NCBI GenBank assembly: GCA_022578605.1
Contig: MU394053.1
Span: 888,229-952,228 of the forward strand
Direction: 5' to 3'
Origin: Camillea tinctor
Lineage: Eukaryota > Ascomycota > Sordariomycetes > Xylariales > Xylariaceae
Length of the DNA stretch: 64,000 nucleotides
Position numbers and translations under genes: made by a program. Position 1 is the stretch's first letter, and the number at the start of each line of letters is the position of its first letter. The notes under the pieces are model-generated. The model searched no databases, was not told where the DNA came from, and worked only from the letters and a program-made list of their open reading frames with translations. Positions 36,738 through 48,488 of this stretch are shown in pieces.

Positions 36738-37868
36738 TCACCACCCACCCTCATCCTCCCCCATAGGCATCATATCAGTAGCTTCCCCGGCGTGGTACTC
36801 CTCTGCCTCATCTTCGTACTCTACCTTCTCGATGCGCCCAATTTCGACTAGTTCAGCAAGTATATCAACGTAGCCATCAGTCGTAACGCACACTTTAGTG
36901 ATTATTTCCGGCTTCTCTTTCGATGGTTGATTGTTTCTTCCACTAGACGCGCTCATAGAGTCGTCGGGAGAAGGTGTCCTAGGCACTTGCATGATCTCTT
37001 GGGAAAACAGTAAGAGGTTTCGCATATGAATATTATCACTTCGATCCTCTAGCCCCTGAGCACCTTCTATAATGTAATGCAAGTAGGGTGGCGCTAGCGT
37101 CCGTATATCATGAAGTAGTTGAAGAGCATCATCGAATTCTAGTTCGGGATCCAATAGTTTCTCAAAACGCTCAAGAGACAGATCAACTGTTGCTATAGTG
37201 GTCTCAGGCAAGATTAATAGATGCTGCACAATGAAAGACTGTATCAAGTCTATCAGCATTTGTTGGCAAGATAGGCGCCAGAAATCTGATGAGGGATCAT
37301 CTCTGAGGGAACAGAAATACGCCACAAATGGAATATTGTGGTTGCTAGAGAGTGCCACCAGGCATGTGGCAGTCAGCATATCTTGACTTGGGCACGCGGT
37401 ACCGTGAGGGCCTTGAATCCAGAGTGAGTCTGGATGCGAGCTGGCCGTCCAAGCGTCAAGACGTCTTTTTACTTCATTGTCGATTTTAACTTGTGAAGCT
37501 CTTGAAGTGAGCTCGACGAGATTTTGTATATCCTAGTTAAACTTTGCGGCAATAGGATTCAGGAGATTCAAGACCTCTTGGCGACAAAAACGATAGGCAG
37601 AGGTAAGTGGTCCGCCTTCTGAGCCCCTGTCGATATTGCCTCGGACATCCGATGTTGAAATTTCCCCGTCACGCGAGAACCGCTCTTGTGTATCACTCAT
37701 TAGAAGTCTTCGAGGTGATGATGAACGTATCAAAGGTGGTAGTTCATTTCTCGTTTTGAGACTACCATAGATTGCTATCTTTAAGTCTTTCAGCTCTTGG
37801 TTCAACAAGGACATGTTTCGGTTCATCGTATCTAGGCCATGTTGCATATTACTTTGTTTCTGTTCCAT
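36738..37868 (-). pseudogene. fungal hypothetical (NACHT-like context) with an in-frame TAG
   Basis: Read on the minus strand from ATG 37868, one frame stays open except for a single TAG at 37535-37533 and ends at 36738. The part before the stop has a coiled-coil-like Met/Asn/Gln/Leu segment and a Ser/Arg-rich linker. The part after it reads DIQNLVELTSRA, VKRRLDAWTASS, SLWIQGPHG and then a Leu-rich helical region of about 200 residues. SLWIQGPHGTACPS sits where NACHT-type NTPases have a P-loop but lacks the GK[ST]. No splice sites flank the TAG in a way that would remove it. The frame is also open upstream of the ATG, to a TAACTAG acceptor-like sequence at 37887, so 5' exons are probably missing. 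It is best called a broken or decaying gene. Confidence 0.55.
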
Positions 37869-37907
37869 ATCGTTTCGGTACAATACCTAGTTAACCTCGG
37901 ATTCTAG

Positions 37908-38707
37908 GCCCCCTGGTGTTGGGAAAACATATAACGTCGAGGCGATTGCTGAACTCCTGAATCGCCCATTGTTATCTCTTACAGTTGCCGATATCGGGAT
38001 AGTCGAGACTGAGATTGACCGAGAGTTGATGAGATGGTTCGGCCTGGCAGAAGTCTGGAACGCTGTACTTTTGGTTGATGAAGCAGACATCTTCCTAGAG
38101 CGGAGACAGAATAGGGATCTTGCAAGAAATGCTTTAGTATCAGGTATAATGCAAGCACCCTGCCAAATCATCGTAGAGCTAATAGTATCTAGCTTTCCTC
38201 AGACGCATGGAATACTTCAAGGGCTTACTGTTTCTCACTACAAACCGCGTAGGCCAGATCGATGATGTTTTTATATCCCGGGTTCATGCGGCCATTGAAT
38301 ATCGTCCTCTTACTTCCGATGCTAGAGTACAAATTTGGTCAGGTTTCTTCCGCAAGCTGGTTAAAGAAAGGGCAGGCAAGATCCAGGTTACCCCAGAAGC
38401 TAAGAAATGGGTATTGGACAGGGCGAAATCGGGTGAGACCCAGTTGAACGGTCGAGACATCCGCAACGCTCTTCAAACCGCCATCACATTGGCTGAAGTG
38501 GATCACGAGAAAGATCCTGATATAGATCCTGAGAAGACCACGGTTCTCGTGGGCCAAAGGCATTTTGAGGAGGTCCTTCACATTAGCAACAAGTTCCAGA
38601 GCTACGTAGCGAGCATTAAAAGAGAGGACGAAAGGAAACGTGCGGCAAACAGGGCTGATAGGAATGACTTTTTCAATGATCAGCAAAAAGGGGGCAATTA
38701 TTCGTAG
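37908..38707 (+). pseudogene. AAA+ ATPase, 5'-truncated
   Basis: Two exons, 37908-38143 and 38193-38707, encode about 249 residues of the C-terminal AAA+ module found in a large fungal family whose members usually exceed 600 residues. Walker A (PPGVGKT) begins within a few bases of the left edge. Walker B is AVLLVDEADIFLE. Sensor 1 is FLTTNR, with the arginine-finger region VGQIDDVFISR. The C-terminal lid has NGRDIRNALQTAI. Directly upstream is a splice acceptor (GATTCTAG), but the expected N-terminal exons are absent. The DNA there belongs to the oppositely oriented broken gene. Without a start codon and N-domain it is unlikely to be functional. Confidence 0.75.
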
Positions 38708-38882
38708 CCATTCTCAGACAGTAACTGTTCTTCTTTGTTTTTATCCTACGTTATTGATAGGTAGATGGTTTTCGTACTTAAAATATCAAGGTTAGAAAGC
38801 AAATAAGCACTTATCAACGTTTTTCTCCTTTCAAATCCTTTCTCTTAGGAACGAAAAAAGAGAGACGAGGAGCAGAAAAGCA

Positions 38883-38897
38883 GGGGGGGGGGGGGGG
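38883..38897. repeat. poly-G run (15)
   Basis: An uninterrupted run of 15 G just left of tRNA-Ile. Its length in the assembly may be unreliable. Confidence 0.8.
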
Positions 38898-38924
38898 AGG
38901 AAAAAGGGAAGGAAAAAAAGAAGA

Positions 38925-39019
38925 TGGTCAGTATGAGGATCGAACTCATGACCTTCGCATTACTTGATACAACATGTATTGTATTAGTACGACGCTCTAA
39001 CCAGCTGAGCTAACCGACC
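38925..39019 (-). tRNA. tRNA-Ile (anticodon AAU) with a 21-nt intron
   Basis: On the minus strand the acceptor stem is GGTCGGT with ACTGACC (one G-T pair), discriminator A. The D arm has AGCTGGTTA. The anticodon stem TCGTA/TGCGA closes the loop CTAATAA, anticodon AAT. Between anticodon position 37 and the 3' half of the loop is a 21-nt insertion containing the short inverted repeat ATACA/TGTAT. The T arm has GTTCGATCC. The intron lies at the canonical site one base 3' of the anticodon. Confidence 0.93.
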
Positions 39020-39258
39020 AAGCTAGTTGATTGAAATTGTCTGTGCAAAATTCATATCATCAAGCTTACAAAAAAGCCATTCTTTTCAATCTCCAACTAA
39101 CCTATGTTCAATATCGTCCCAAGTTGGTCCCTATCCGCCCTTGACGTAACGTTGTGCTTCGCTGTCCATAGGTATTCATAACTATATCTTTCACGAAGAA
39201 ATGGATAAGAACTTAGGTAGTCATGATATTATAGTGCGAGGGGCTCGAATTATACATC

Positions 39259-39357
39259 CTCTCCAGCCCCTTTTTTTCTACTGTGGGGTCCAGCGAAAAC
39301 CTTCAATCAGAATGAATCCTTTCGCTGCAGCCCGCAGTAGAAAAAAGGGCTGGAGAG
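39259..39357. repeat. foldback element, about 39-bp imperfect inverted repeats
   Basis: The left arm 39259-39298 and right arm 39320-39357 pair almost throughout. Both read, outside to inside, CTCTCCAGCCC, a T6-7 run, CTACTG, then a GGG-containing patch and CAGCGAAA. About 21 nt form the loop. Differences are one indel in the T/C run and a few substitutions. The arms extend weakly outwards (TACA). It could be a miniature transposon relic or a structured RNA. It lies 240 bp from tRNA-Ile. Confidence 0.65.
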
Positions 39358-39506
39358 TGTAAGTGCTTGCGATCTGTTGAAAGGTATAGCTGAAAACACA
39401 TCCTTCTCCCTCCCCTTTAGGTGCACATGCTTACATGCTACCGCGTACCCTAAAATCCAAAACGCCGCTCTGAGTCTGAACAAAACTCTTCCTTCTATCT
39501 GTCTCC

Positions 39507-40255
39507 TTAATCACATGGACTCTTGCAACCATATAACTCCCTAAGGCCCGACCTTGGATCATCGAAGACGTCTTGCTTTTCACCCAAATTTCGAGGAATA
39601 TCATCGTCACCCTGCACCCCTTTGAGCCACACAGCTACGCTATGGAACATTGCACTGATCACCAGAGCAAACGATATTGCTAATGGCAATGTCAGCAATA
39701 CTAGGGCCCCAAAATCCTCCCATGTGTTCTCGGAGGCAATGTAGAAACTAGCGCCAACACAAGCGCAAATCGACGTAGTGAGGATTTGGTTCTGTCGGTT
39801 GTCTTCCCTTCTGCTTCGATGGAGCACCAAAGACGATAGGCAATATGTATGTAGTATCACGAATACTTGGGTTATGGGCGGGGATCCTGTGGTTATCGAT
39901 GTAGGGGTATTCAAAAAGTACATCTGTAGCACCTAGGATATAATCAGTACCAGTTGTATCTGTTATGGCTACATTGGTTTTCTCATACTTCTTGGTTCTT
40001 ATTCCAAGTGGAATGTAGTGATTTCAACCCGTTCTGGTAGTTCAGTAGACTGAGTTTTATTATGTGATGCCCAAGAACTGCAGCTGCTGATAATGAAACC
40101 ACCGCTGAGCACCAGGTTAACAGATGACGTCTCAGCAACCTTTGGCGTCTCGATTGGTAGGAAGAGGAGTTCTTAACATGTGTTGCTCTAAAGAATCGAT
40201 AAATTCTCCATGCCCGAAGTCGGTCAAATTTGTTAAGCGATGTGGAAGAATTCAT
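39507..40255 (-). CDS. small multi-pass membrane protein, unknown function
   Basis: Exons 40255-39989 and 39932-39507 join in phase 0 across a 56-nt intron and give 230 residues. Four hydrophobic stretches are visible: around TWCSAVVSLSAAAVLG, VFVILHTYCLSSLVL, ILTTSICACVGASFYIA, and FGALVLLTLPLAISFALVIS. The N-terminus is basic (RRQRLLRRH). I do not recognise a named domain. It is divergent from the next, larger membrane protein gene, with 552 bp between starts. Such divergent pairs of fungal membrane proteins may be functionally linked, but there is no direct evidence for that here. Confidence 0.6.
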
Positions 40256-40807
40256 ATTTCTCCCCCTGACCCTGGGTCTCTATACGAATAGATGTGATTC
40301 TGTCGGCCTTTTCTATCGTGATCAATAGGGCGATTTATACAATGTGTGTTTCACCATATAAACATGCCAGCAGAACCTCGGAGTGGGGTAAAGTCCTATG
40401 TAGGCTTGAACACTGCACAGCCTCATCTTAGGTAGGGGTCGTTTATTCGCATTATTACTGGTCAAACCATCATGCGCGCTTCTCCTTCTCGAGATTTATA
40501 AACTCCATGATGTCTATGTTCTCTGTCATAGGTGATATCCATTTTAAATTCCATCTGCCCCCCCGCTTGACCTTCGATATACTCAACCTTGCGGAATCAC
40601 CATACATCTAAAGGTCATATCCTAAACTACTGAAAGCAGGGAACTTGTAAGTGCTGACGTTCATACTATACTACTTAATCCAGCTCTCTAGGGGCCTTTT
40701 TTTATTTGTTTTTGGATTCCGCCCAAATATGAACAGCCTGCTAATTCCTGTCTAGGACCCTTACCCGCGGTGTCGAATTGAGGAAACGTAGTCCTCGCAG
40801 GCAGACG
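40256..40807. other. shared divergent promoter of two membrane protein genes
   Basis: 552 bp without a gene. No distinctive site was picked out. Confidence 0.4.
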
Positions 40808-42910
40808 ATGGTTTCACCTGCCCTAGCTCGATGTCGTTCCGTCTCCCACCCTCCAACACCTCCTGAACGTCTACACACAAATGATCGTGACATCAATAAT
40901 ACTCGCAAGACACCTGACAGGCTTTCGAATCCAGATAATGGGTGCCCCGGGCTTGTCAATCAACTTCAACAACCCCAGACTCGTCCTATAAGTCAAGAAC
41001 AATTAGTTGCCGAAGTCAAGGGGATTTACGCTGGTCTTGTGATAGTCGAATCCAAGTGTATCGAGGCTGATAATGCACAACTACCACAACCAGGCGCAAA
41101 CCTCAATCAAGAGCAATGGCAAGCGCTGATTGGTTTGCATCGAACATTACTTCACGAACATCACGACTTCTTTTTAGCCTCTCAACACCCATCGGCAAGT
41201 CAGGCTCTGCGACGCCAAGCTTCAAAGTATGCTGCCATGCCAGCTCGAATGTGGAGGCATGGAATGCATTCTTTCCTGAAATCACTACGTCAACACCTAG
41301 GTTCATCCGAAGACATACAATGCTTCATATACATGGCCTACTCTATGATGGCCCTATTATATGAAACAGTACCGGCCCTGGAAGAAACATGGATGGGGTG
41401 CTTAAGGGATTTGGGAAGATATAGGTATGTCATTAACATGAAGCGAAGGCAAGTTATTAATTTTGACCTAGGATGGCCATTGAAGATGGTATTTGGGATA
41501 TCGAGATATGGCCTTCAGAGTTTCTCCATCGGTATTCGAAAACAAGCGATATAATACCAACGATTGAACGTCTGCATCGCCGCCTAGCAGTTCTATCTCG
41601 GGCTTGCGCATTGTTGCATTTGCACCATCACACCAAGTGGACATATTACCGTCTTCCCTTGGCGTCAGAGCGAGTGTAAGTCATCAAAATCTTATGATTA
41701 TTTGGGGAGATGCAGGATAATAATTCTGTCATTAAAGCAGGATCGAAAACGAGTCCATTCAGTGGCCATATTTTGGGACTTCTGAATTTGGAGAAATGTC
41801 GGATTACGACGCGCTCTTGAGCAACCACGAGTCTTTAGAGCGCTTTCTTTTTCTCGAACGCCAGAGGAAATCCTGGAGAGGAGTTTCCCATAGGGCTCCT
41901 CTCATGACCCCTTTCAAATTCCATGCTCACGAAGGGTGTAGATCTTTCCGGAGTGCATTGACAATGATGAGAACTCCTACACACCAGCTACTCGGTTTTG
42001 GACGATTTGCAGTTCCAATATCAGACGCATATGTTGGCGAACACGCGCAAGCCAGGCCAGAAAAGACGGGTATCACTTTCATTAAAAGCTACCGTGGGTG
42101 TACGGGATACAGCAGATGGCTTTGGTATTTAACTAAAGTGCTCTCGTATGCTACATGGGTAATGGTTCTCGACATCCTCCCAACGGCGTACGCAAGTCCA
42201 AATAGCATTGACGTTGGAGGGAGCGGATCAAGTGCTAAGCATATCGTTGAGTCGGAGTGGTCCTCTGCACTTGCGTGGCATCCTTTATTAGGAACCTTGA
42301 CTCTCAGCACTTTTGGAGCAGTTTACTTGCTTGGGGAGCCTCTCTTCTTCTACGGATTAGCCATGGGGTTATATGCCGGAGGCTTTCTCCTAATGGCGTT
42401 TGTTGGTCACTTGCCTTTCCACACCTTGTTTCAGTAAGTGACCCTTTTCGCTTCCTTATTTTCTGCCTAGCGAGATAGCATCGTGAACTGCATTCTAATT
42501 CTTGGTGCTAACATATCCTAGCGTATGGACAATGTGTGCCGTATATACGATTGTATGGTCTTACTATGATACGCTCAACTTGAGCCCAATTAGGAGAGAA
42601 ATGTAAGTCAATTGCTATGCTTATACCGGATTCTAGCTAACAGTTTGCTAGCAACGTGCTATCAGCCATTTTCATAGGGCTGGCTCTTGACATAATAATC
42701 AGCAGTGCCTTTATTACAGGCAGTAGCATCGAATTTGGAGGTCAAGACAGCCTATCCGGCCCAGTTATGGTGGCTACCTTTCTGCTTCCGTGTGTGTCAT
42801 TTTCGACCTTCCTCTGTGGTCGAGTTCGGAACGCTCTTTGCATGCTAAAGGATTTCTGGTTCAATAATGAAACAAATCAAGAACAAATGTATGCACCCCC
42901 GGGACTGTAG
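40808..42910 (+). CDS. Est1-like helical N-domain fused to multi-pass membrane domain
   Basis: Five exons, 40808-41424, 41472-41675, 41741-42433, 42522-42602 and 42652-42910, give 617 residues. The frame is open before the ATG from a TTG at 40778, but 40808 is the first ATG. The N-terminal half resembles the fungal Est1-type DNA/RNA-binding or TPR-like helical domain: YAGLVIVESKCIEAD, QWQALIGLHRTLLHEHHDFF, MPARMWRHGMHSFL, FIYMAYSMMALLYETVP and CLRDLGRYRMAIED. The C-terminal half carries about six hydrophobic segments, including WLWYLTKVLSYATWVMVLDI, LLGTLTLSTFGAVYLLG and VMVATFLLPCVSFSTFLCG. The fusion occurs in fungal proteins of unknown function. Cellular role and topology are not known. 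Confidence 0.75.
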
Positions 42911-43221
42911 GCTCATATCATTTTTTGAGATTCAAAGAAGCGTTGGATTGGTGTTCTGCGGTTTGGAGGGCATATGAGAGTTTCAAATGTGTGAAATAGA
43001 TGGAAGAAGACTCTAGTAGTCTTGTATCGTGATGCTATATATGGGTTAGGATGGGGGGTCGCGTTTTTGTATTTCAACATATTAGAATACCGTTGGTATC
43101 GAGGCCATTAACTATCTTTTTAGGGTATTCGCAAAGAACGTTTATAACTTAATAAAAAAAAAGTAAACTATCACGATGGTGAGAATATGTAGTGGCAGTA
43201 GTAGTAGTAGTCATAATAGCT

Positions 43222-43248
43222 GTTGTTATTGTTATTGTTATTGTTATC
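43222..43248. repeat. (GTTATT)n microsatellite
   Basis: About four and a half tandem copies of a 6-bp unit, ending GTTATCG. A GTAGTAGTAG run lies just to the left. Confidence 0.8.
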
Positions 43249-45859
43249 GTTGCGCAAAGAACTAGAAGTAGAGATATATAATAATCTGAGCTCTTAGCTT
43301 GCTGAAAACCCTTGTATCTTGGAATCCCCGTGCTTAACTCCTTAGTCCTCAACATTTACATCTCATCACGTTGTTAACTATTTTCTATGGTAGTAAAGTA
43401 TGGAGGGACTTGGTACCATGGCAGCAGCCACCCTACTAGAGGGTTCGCCCCCAGTACGGACCTAACTCACTGTATACAAAGCCCGCTCTCCTCTCCCAGT
43501 ATGTGGGAAGGGTTAAGCATTTGTTTATGTCACCCCCTGTCTACAAGTTGTACGTTGCTTGATCCCCAGCGTGACAGTTGGGTCTTCAACATTACTAGCT
43601 ACCATTTCGAGCCCAGTGAGTCTTCAATCTATATCCCCCATATGATATTCTCATGACTGTATTTAGTTCTATGATGGTTTCAAAAGCCAGGCTATAGTAA
43701 TGCCATGCCATGGCTCATTCATCTGCGTTTAGAAGGTAGCATAGGAGGTGTCATCACTTTACCATATTTTCGGTTTGGAAATAGGACCTGCGTAGCTGGA
43801 ACTAGTATGAATATAGTTAAATCAGGATAGGAGCATAGTGGTTTTTTCCTGTATTATATATATCTTGTGTCGTTCTGTACATGTACAAATCTAGAGCCCG
43901 ACCACTAGCTAGACCTCTAACTTCATCCATGGGAGGGGGAAGAGCCGTGAAGCATGTATAGGACCCTTACGTGCCTTTTCAACTGCTATACATAATAAGT
44001 TGCGACCCCAGGGAGGTTGGTTCCGGTGGACAGACTTAGTATCCTAGGCCAAGGCGCCGTATATTTGAGCAACGGTCAGCTTGGAACAACGCCGGCGCGG
44101 TCGGTTCGTACAACTCAGCATCACCGGACCTTTCGAGCCCGGTGTTACACCCGTGCTGCCGCATACTCAGCACTTCCACATAATAATTATGCGAAATACT
44201 CTGAGGTTTACTTAATAATGAGTGTGCTTTAAGAATCGAAACTTAATGATCAATGAGGTGTACTACTAGAGATACTTCCGCCCGGCCATTTTGAGCCTCG
44301 TCTTTGGCAATTGATCAGGTCAAAGAACCATATAGGTTCATCTTCCCCCTTTGCGATTATGGAAACCTATCTACCTACATTTCCTGAATCTTGTTTTCCT
44401 TTAACCGATAGAAATAAAAATTAATTTCATGTATCCTATCACTTCTGGAGACTTACGTCACTCACCCTAGCCAGAGACCGATTCGTCTTCTCATCCCGGG
44501 GATCTCTGATAGCCGATAGGAGGACTCGACCGAAAACGCTAGACGTGCCTCGAAGGAAGGAAGAAAGTCCGCCGAATCGGGACTCAAGGAAAGACTTATT
44601 CTCCTTAGCTATTAATAAAGTCGATGTCCAGTGATGTCAGCCAGGTGGGCTTACAGCGAAACGCCCGTAAGCCGTACCCTCAGGGTGAAGGTAGAAGGAA
44701 AAAAGAAAGAAGGAATCCACTTTTACATCTCCCCAATCTTGCACAATTAAAAGGACAGGAGCTGCACGCACGAGCAAGCAAGACATGCTTGCCTGCCTAC
44801 CACAAGTGTAGATACCTGAACCCGTCCACTCATGCATGCATCTGTGCCTTGCGCAGCCTTACCTTACCTGTGCTGTGCATAACACCATCTACCCACTAGC
44901 TACGCATTTTTTCTAAGCTAGGCTAGTGTAAGCTTTGGTCTGCCTCATTCCTATCCGTATATGTATACACTACGTAGTAGTATAAGTTATGCATTGGTCA
45001 AAAGGTGCTTGGTCTCTCTCTCCCCCCCTGACCAACTAACCTCGGCTACCTACCTCACGCACAAGCCAATATATTCCCTTATATGCGTGCAGTGTGTATA
45101 ATCAAAAGCAAACCTAGCTAGTGAATTGCCGTTAAACGTCAAGAGCATAGTACCTAACTAGGCGGTGAATACGTCAGACGGAAAGGATGGGGGAGAGAAC
45201 GGGGGCTAGACATATTAGATAATACGCTAGTTAAGACGTTGCTGAACCCATTGGCGAAAAGCACTACACACGTCTAAAGTTATAAGTCTATTATAATCTC
45301 TTCTCATGTATGTCATATCATTCATGATATCAACCAAGCTGAAAGATCCAGAAAAAAAGTTTTATTATCCTATAAGAGCTTTCGAGTATAGGCTGACAGG
45401 AAACCTGAAAAAAAAAAGAAAATAAACATAAGACGTCAATGACTCAAGAACAGCGCACAACAATACCAACTAGACACGAATATAAGACTTACACAGACAC
45501 ATGCAAAAAGGCGAGGCGACCAGTTACATGCGGGGAGGGGAGAAAGGAAGTTGGCATTGGGTAGAGATAACCCCTATCTACCTACGTAAGCAAACAAGAG
45601 GTATAAACAAATAGAGCAAGCTGATCTGCCCAATAGAAAGCTATACATACACAAATACGTAAGCACATGCTTACCTATACCATACATCGACTCTAATCAA
45701 TATATCAACAACATACAACCTCCTAGGTAAATATTGAAAATTATCGGTTTGGGGAGGGGGAGAGGGACAGGGTCGTGGTCAATATGTATAAGCGCCTCAT
45801 TACGTCAATCACCGCACACGCAAACAAGGAATTCACAAAAAAAAGCAAATATAATATAT

Positions 45860-45880
45860 GCGATGCGATGCGATGCGATG
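45860..45880. repeat. (GCGAT)4 microsatellite
   Basis: Four exact pentamer copies plus one base. Confidence 0.85.
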
Positions 45881-47002
45881 AAGGTTACCATCGGCATGCG
45901 GCAGTGTAGGAATTGTGACTGACCCGTCGGCCTTGGCCGCATCGAACGCAGACCTGAGTAACCCAGATAGATAGGGCCCGGCCGCTCGAGTTGTGGAACA
46001 ACAACAACAATAACAACAAAAACTTTAGGTATTGGCTGGCGTATGTGCATTTCAGCCGCGGCCTTACCATGCAGGTCAATAAGGTAGGTAAGGTCAGGTT
46101 AATCAGTACGGGAGTCGTCACCTAACCACCTATGTATCTGCAATCGATTAGAGACCATTCACCTTTTACCCCTATTACCCCTAAACCCAACCGGAGCTAG
46201 GCCGGGGGTCTGATTTGGCGTCTCTCTGGTTTTTTTTTTTCCCTTCTCCGAGTTGAACTTTTTTTTTTGGACATGGCTATCCCGAAAGGAGAACCTACAT
46301 CTAGGATAGGAATCAATAGACAGATTACCTAGGTTAGGTTGAGAATAGTAGGAATGCGGTCTGGGGGTTGGTTGGCTGATCTCAGCCTCAGATTAGAACC
46401 AAATCCCGCAAGAACCTAAAGCGTTGTTTTATTTTTCTCTTACTGTTCGCTTATATTGCCAATCGTGCCCAATATAGCCAGGGTTAATAGTTTCTTTTTT
46501 TCTTTCTTTAGGCAGTAATTGTTATTAATTAGCGATATTTGAAAAATCGGAGAAATAAATGAAAAAAAAAATGAATATTTAAAAAAAAAAAAAACCCCTG
46601 ACATTATTTATTCCATATATATTAACATTTATTTCCCTCCCCTGTTTTATGTTTCCCTCTCTAACGTTACGTACAGCCATAGTGATCACCAAAACAAGAC
46701 AAGACATTATTGATCCCTAAAGAGTACGTATAGGCTGAAGATGGTACTTAGTAATGCTTCTATGAAGTAAGACCCGTCACGTGCTTATCCCAGCACATAG
46801 GCGGACAGATTGGAGGGGTATCTTAGGTGTAGGGGTGTGTATGCGTGTGTATGCGTATGTAAAAGAGGATCATGCTTCTTCTGAGTTCGTCTTAGTATTT
46901 CGCTCATGCTTTTCGTCCGGCAATCAATCCCTCCTCCAAAAAAAAGATAAATAATTGAATTGTGCTTCCTTAGTATGTATAATCGTAGTTCAGGGCATTC
47001 AG

Positions 47003-48488
47003 TCATGACTTTTCGTCTCCGGCCACATTAGAGACGAATTCCGATACCGCCTCGAAGTAACCCTCCTCCAGCACGCTCGAGTTGTGGTCACCACCTGGCA
47101 AGGCCTTCCAGATCTTGGTCGGCGTCGTTGCCAGCTCGTAAAGCTTTCGCATGTGAGTGGGCCTATAATGTCACACGGCATCAGCTAAAGAACCACAAGG
47201 TCTCCTAAAGTGAGACATGCTGATGTTGAGGGTGTGCACATGGTAGCTTTTAGTCTTATCAGGAAACAGTGAGTATAATCCGTGTCCCGAGTACGGGACT
47301 CAGGTTTTGTGGATGGTTGTTTCAGATCATCATTTGTACTAAGAGCAACGAGCAAATAAACGAATAAATGGAAATGATACGACTTACGGGACAATCTCGT
47401 CTTGCAACCCACTCAGGAATAAAATGGGGACTTCTGTGATAGTCGGTAGTATAGTCTCGCTTGGCCACACCTGGTGGCATAGCATTGTCAAATACTTGGC
47501 CGGAGGGATGATAGACGGAATTAAGGATCGTATAGAGAGGAATGTGTTCTCCAGGATCAGGCCCACAATGTCTCCCGCATATTGGTTCTTGGCCGTTAAT
47601 TTGATGCTTACGGCACCTCCCAAACTCTGGCCATAGATGATGATTTTGTGGTCGCTCGTCTCAGCCCGATTTCGTAGATAATCCAGCGCCGTCTGCGCAT
47701 CCAACGTGATTCCCTTCTCGTCCGGCTCCCCTGTAGACAAGCCATACCCCCGGTATTCCAGCATGAACACGTTGCAGCCAATGTAGTTGAGTAACATGCG
47801 GGCAATGGGTAAGCGGTGGCCAATGTTGCCTGCATTGCCGTGGAACATCAGAATGGTGCACTTCGAATAGCGACCGCCCCGACGGGCCCGGATGTAGAAT
47901 GCCGACAACTTCTCGCCATCGTTGGTAGGTATGACCAGCTCTTCAAAGTCCTTGATGCCGTACTGCGAGGGTCGGGGCACGTCCGTTCGGGCATTGGGGG
48001 GCATGTGAGACGGGTAGATCAGAGCTCTGCAGCGTGGGGGGTGGTTCACCTGATGGTTAGCAAATTTGGGTTCTGGTGGGAAAGGCGTTGATCATCACAA
48101 TAGAGGGTGGGCGGAAGGGACGGCGGTGTGGTTGCGTACTTCTGCTTGAAGTAGAGGAGGGTTGTCACGACGGCGGCAAGACCCTGGGCGACATCTGTTA
48201 GCTCGGCTGCAGCTCGGCAGCGGGTGGTGAAGGCGGCATGGGCGCGATGGCAGGCTTTATGATAGGCCTTCGTCAAGGAGAGTGATGACAAAGAAGAGGA
48301 CAAGGAGAAGGAGGATTCAGACGAGGTTGAAGTTGATGTAGAGGTTGATGCTGGTGCTGATGCTGAGCGAGGAGGCATACCGTAGATGCCAGAGCCGGCA
48401 GTCGCATGTAGCCGGCGACAGTGCTGAGCAGCGAGACAATCTGCTCTAGGTAGCTTGGTTCTGACAATGAGGCTCCTGGAGGAGACAT
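47003..48488 (-). CDS. BEM46/ABHD13-type alpha/beta hydrolase
   Basis: Exons 48488-48381, 48267-48140, 48026-47388 and 47162-47003 give 344 residues. The hydrolase core is unmistakable: ALIYPSHMPPNART, FHGNAGNIGHR, EYRGYGLSTGEP, the serine elbow IIIYGQSLGG, the aspartate in LSGLQDEIVP and the histidine in LPGGDHNSS. The N-terminus has a hydrophobic AAVVTTLLYF segment ending just before the core, as in membrane-anchored BEM46 proteins. The first intron is inferred. An alternative is an unspliced start at an ATG inside it (MPPRSAS, about 48376), giving a Ser/Thr-rich N-terminus. Fungal BEM46 proteins are ER or plasma-membrane associated and implicated in polarity and germination; the substrate is unknown. 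Confidence 0.88.

Larger units (their letters stand above)
42911..47002. other. 4-kb gene-free stretch
   Basis: Frames reach only about 90 codons and lack motifs. It contains TTATTG and GCGAT microsatellites, a T/A-rich block near 46490-46620 with long A and T runs, and scattered TACCTA words. The right end is the 3' flank of the BEM46-like gene. I found no tRNA or 5S rRNA in it by eye. Confidence 0.45.
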
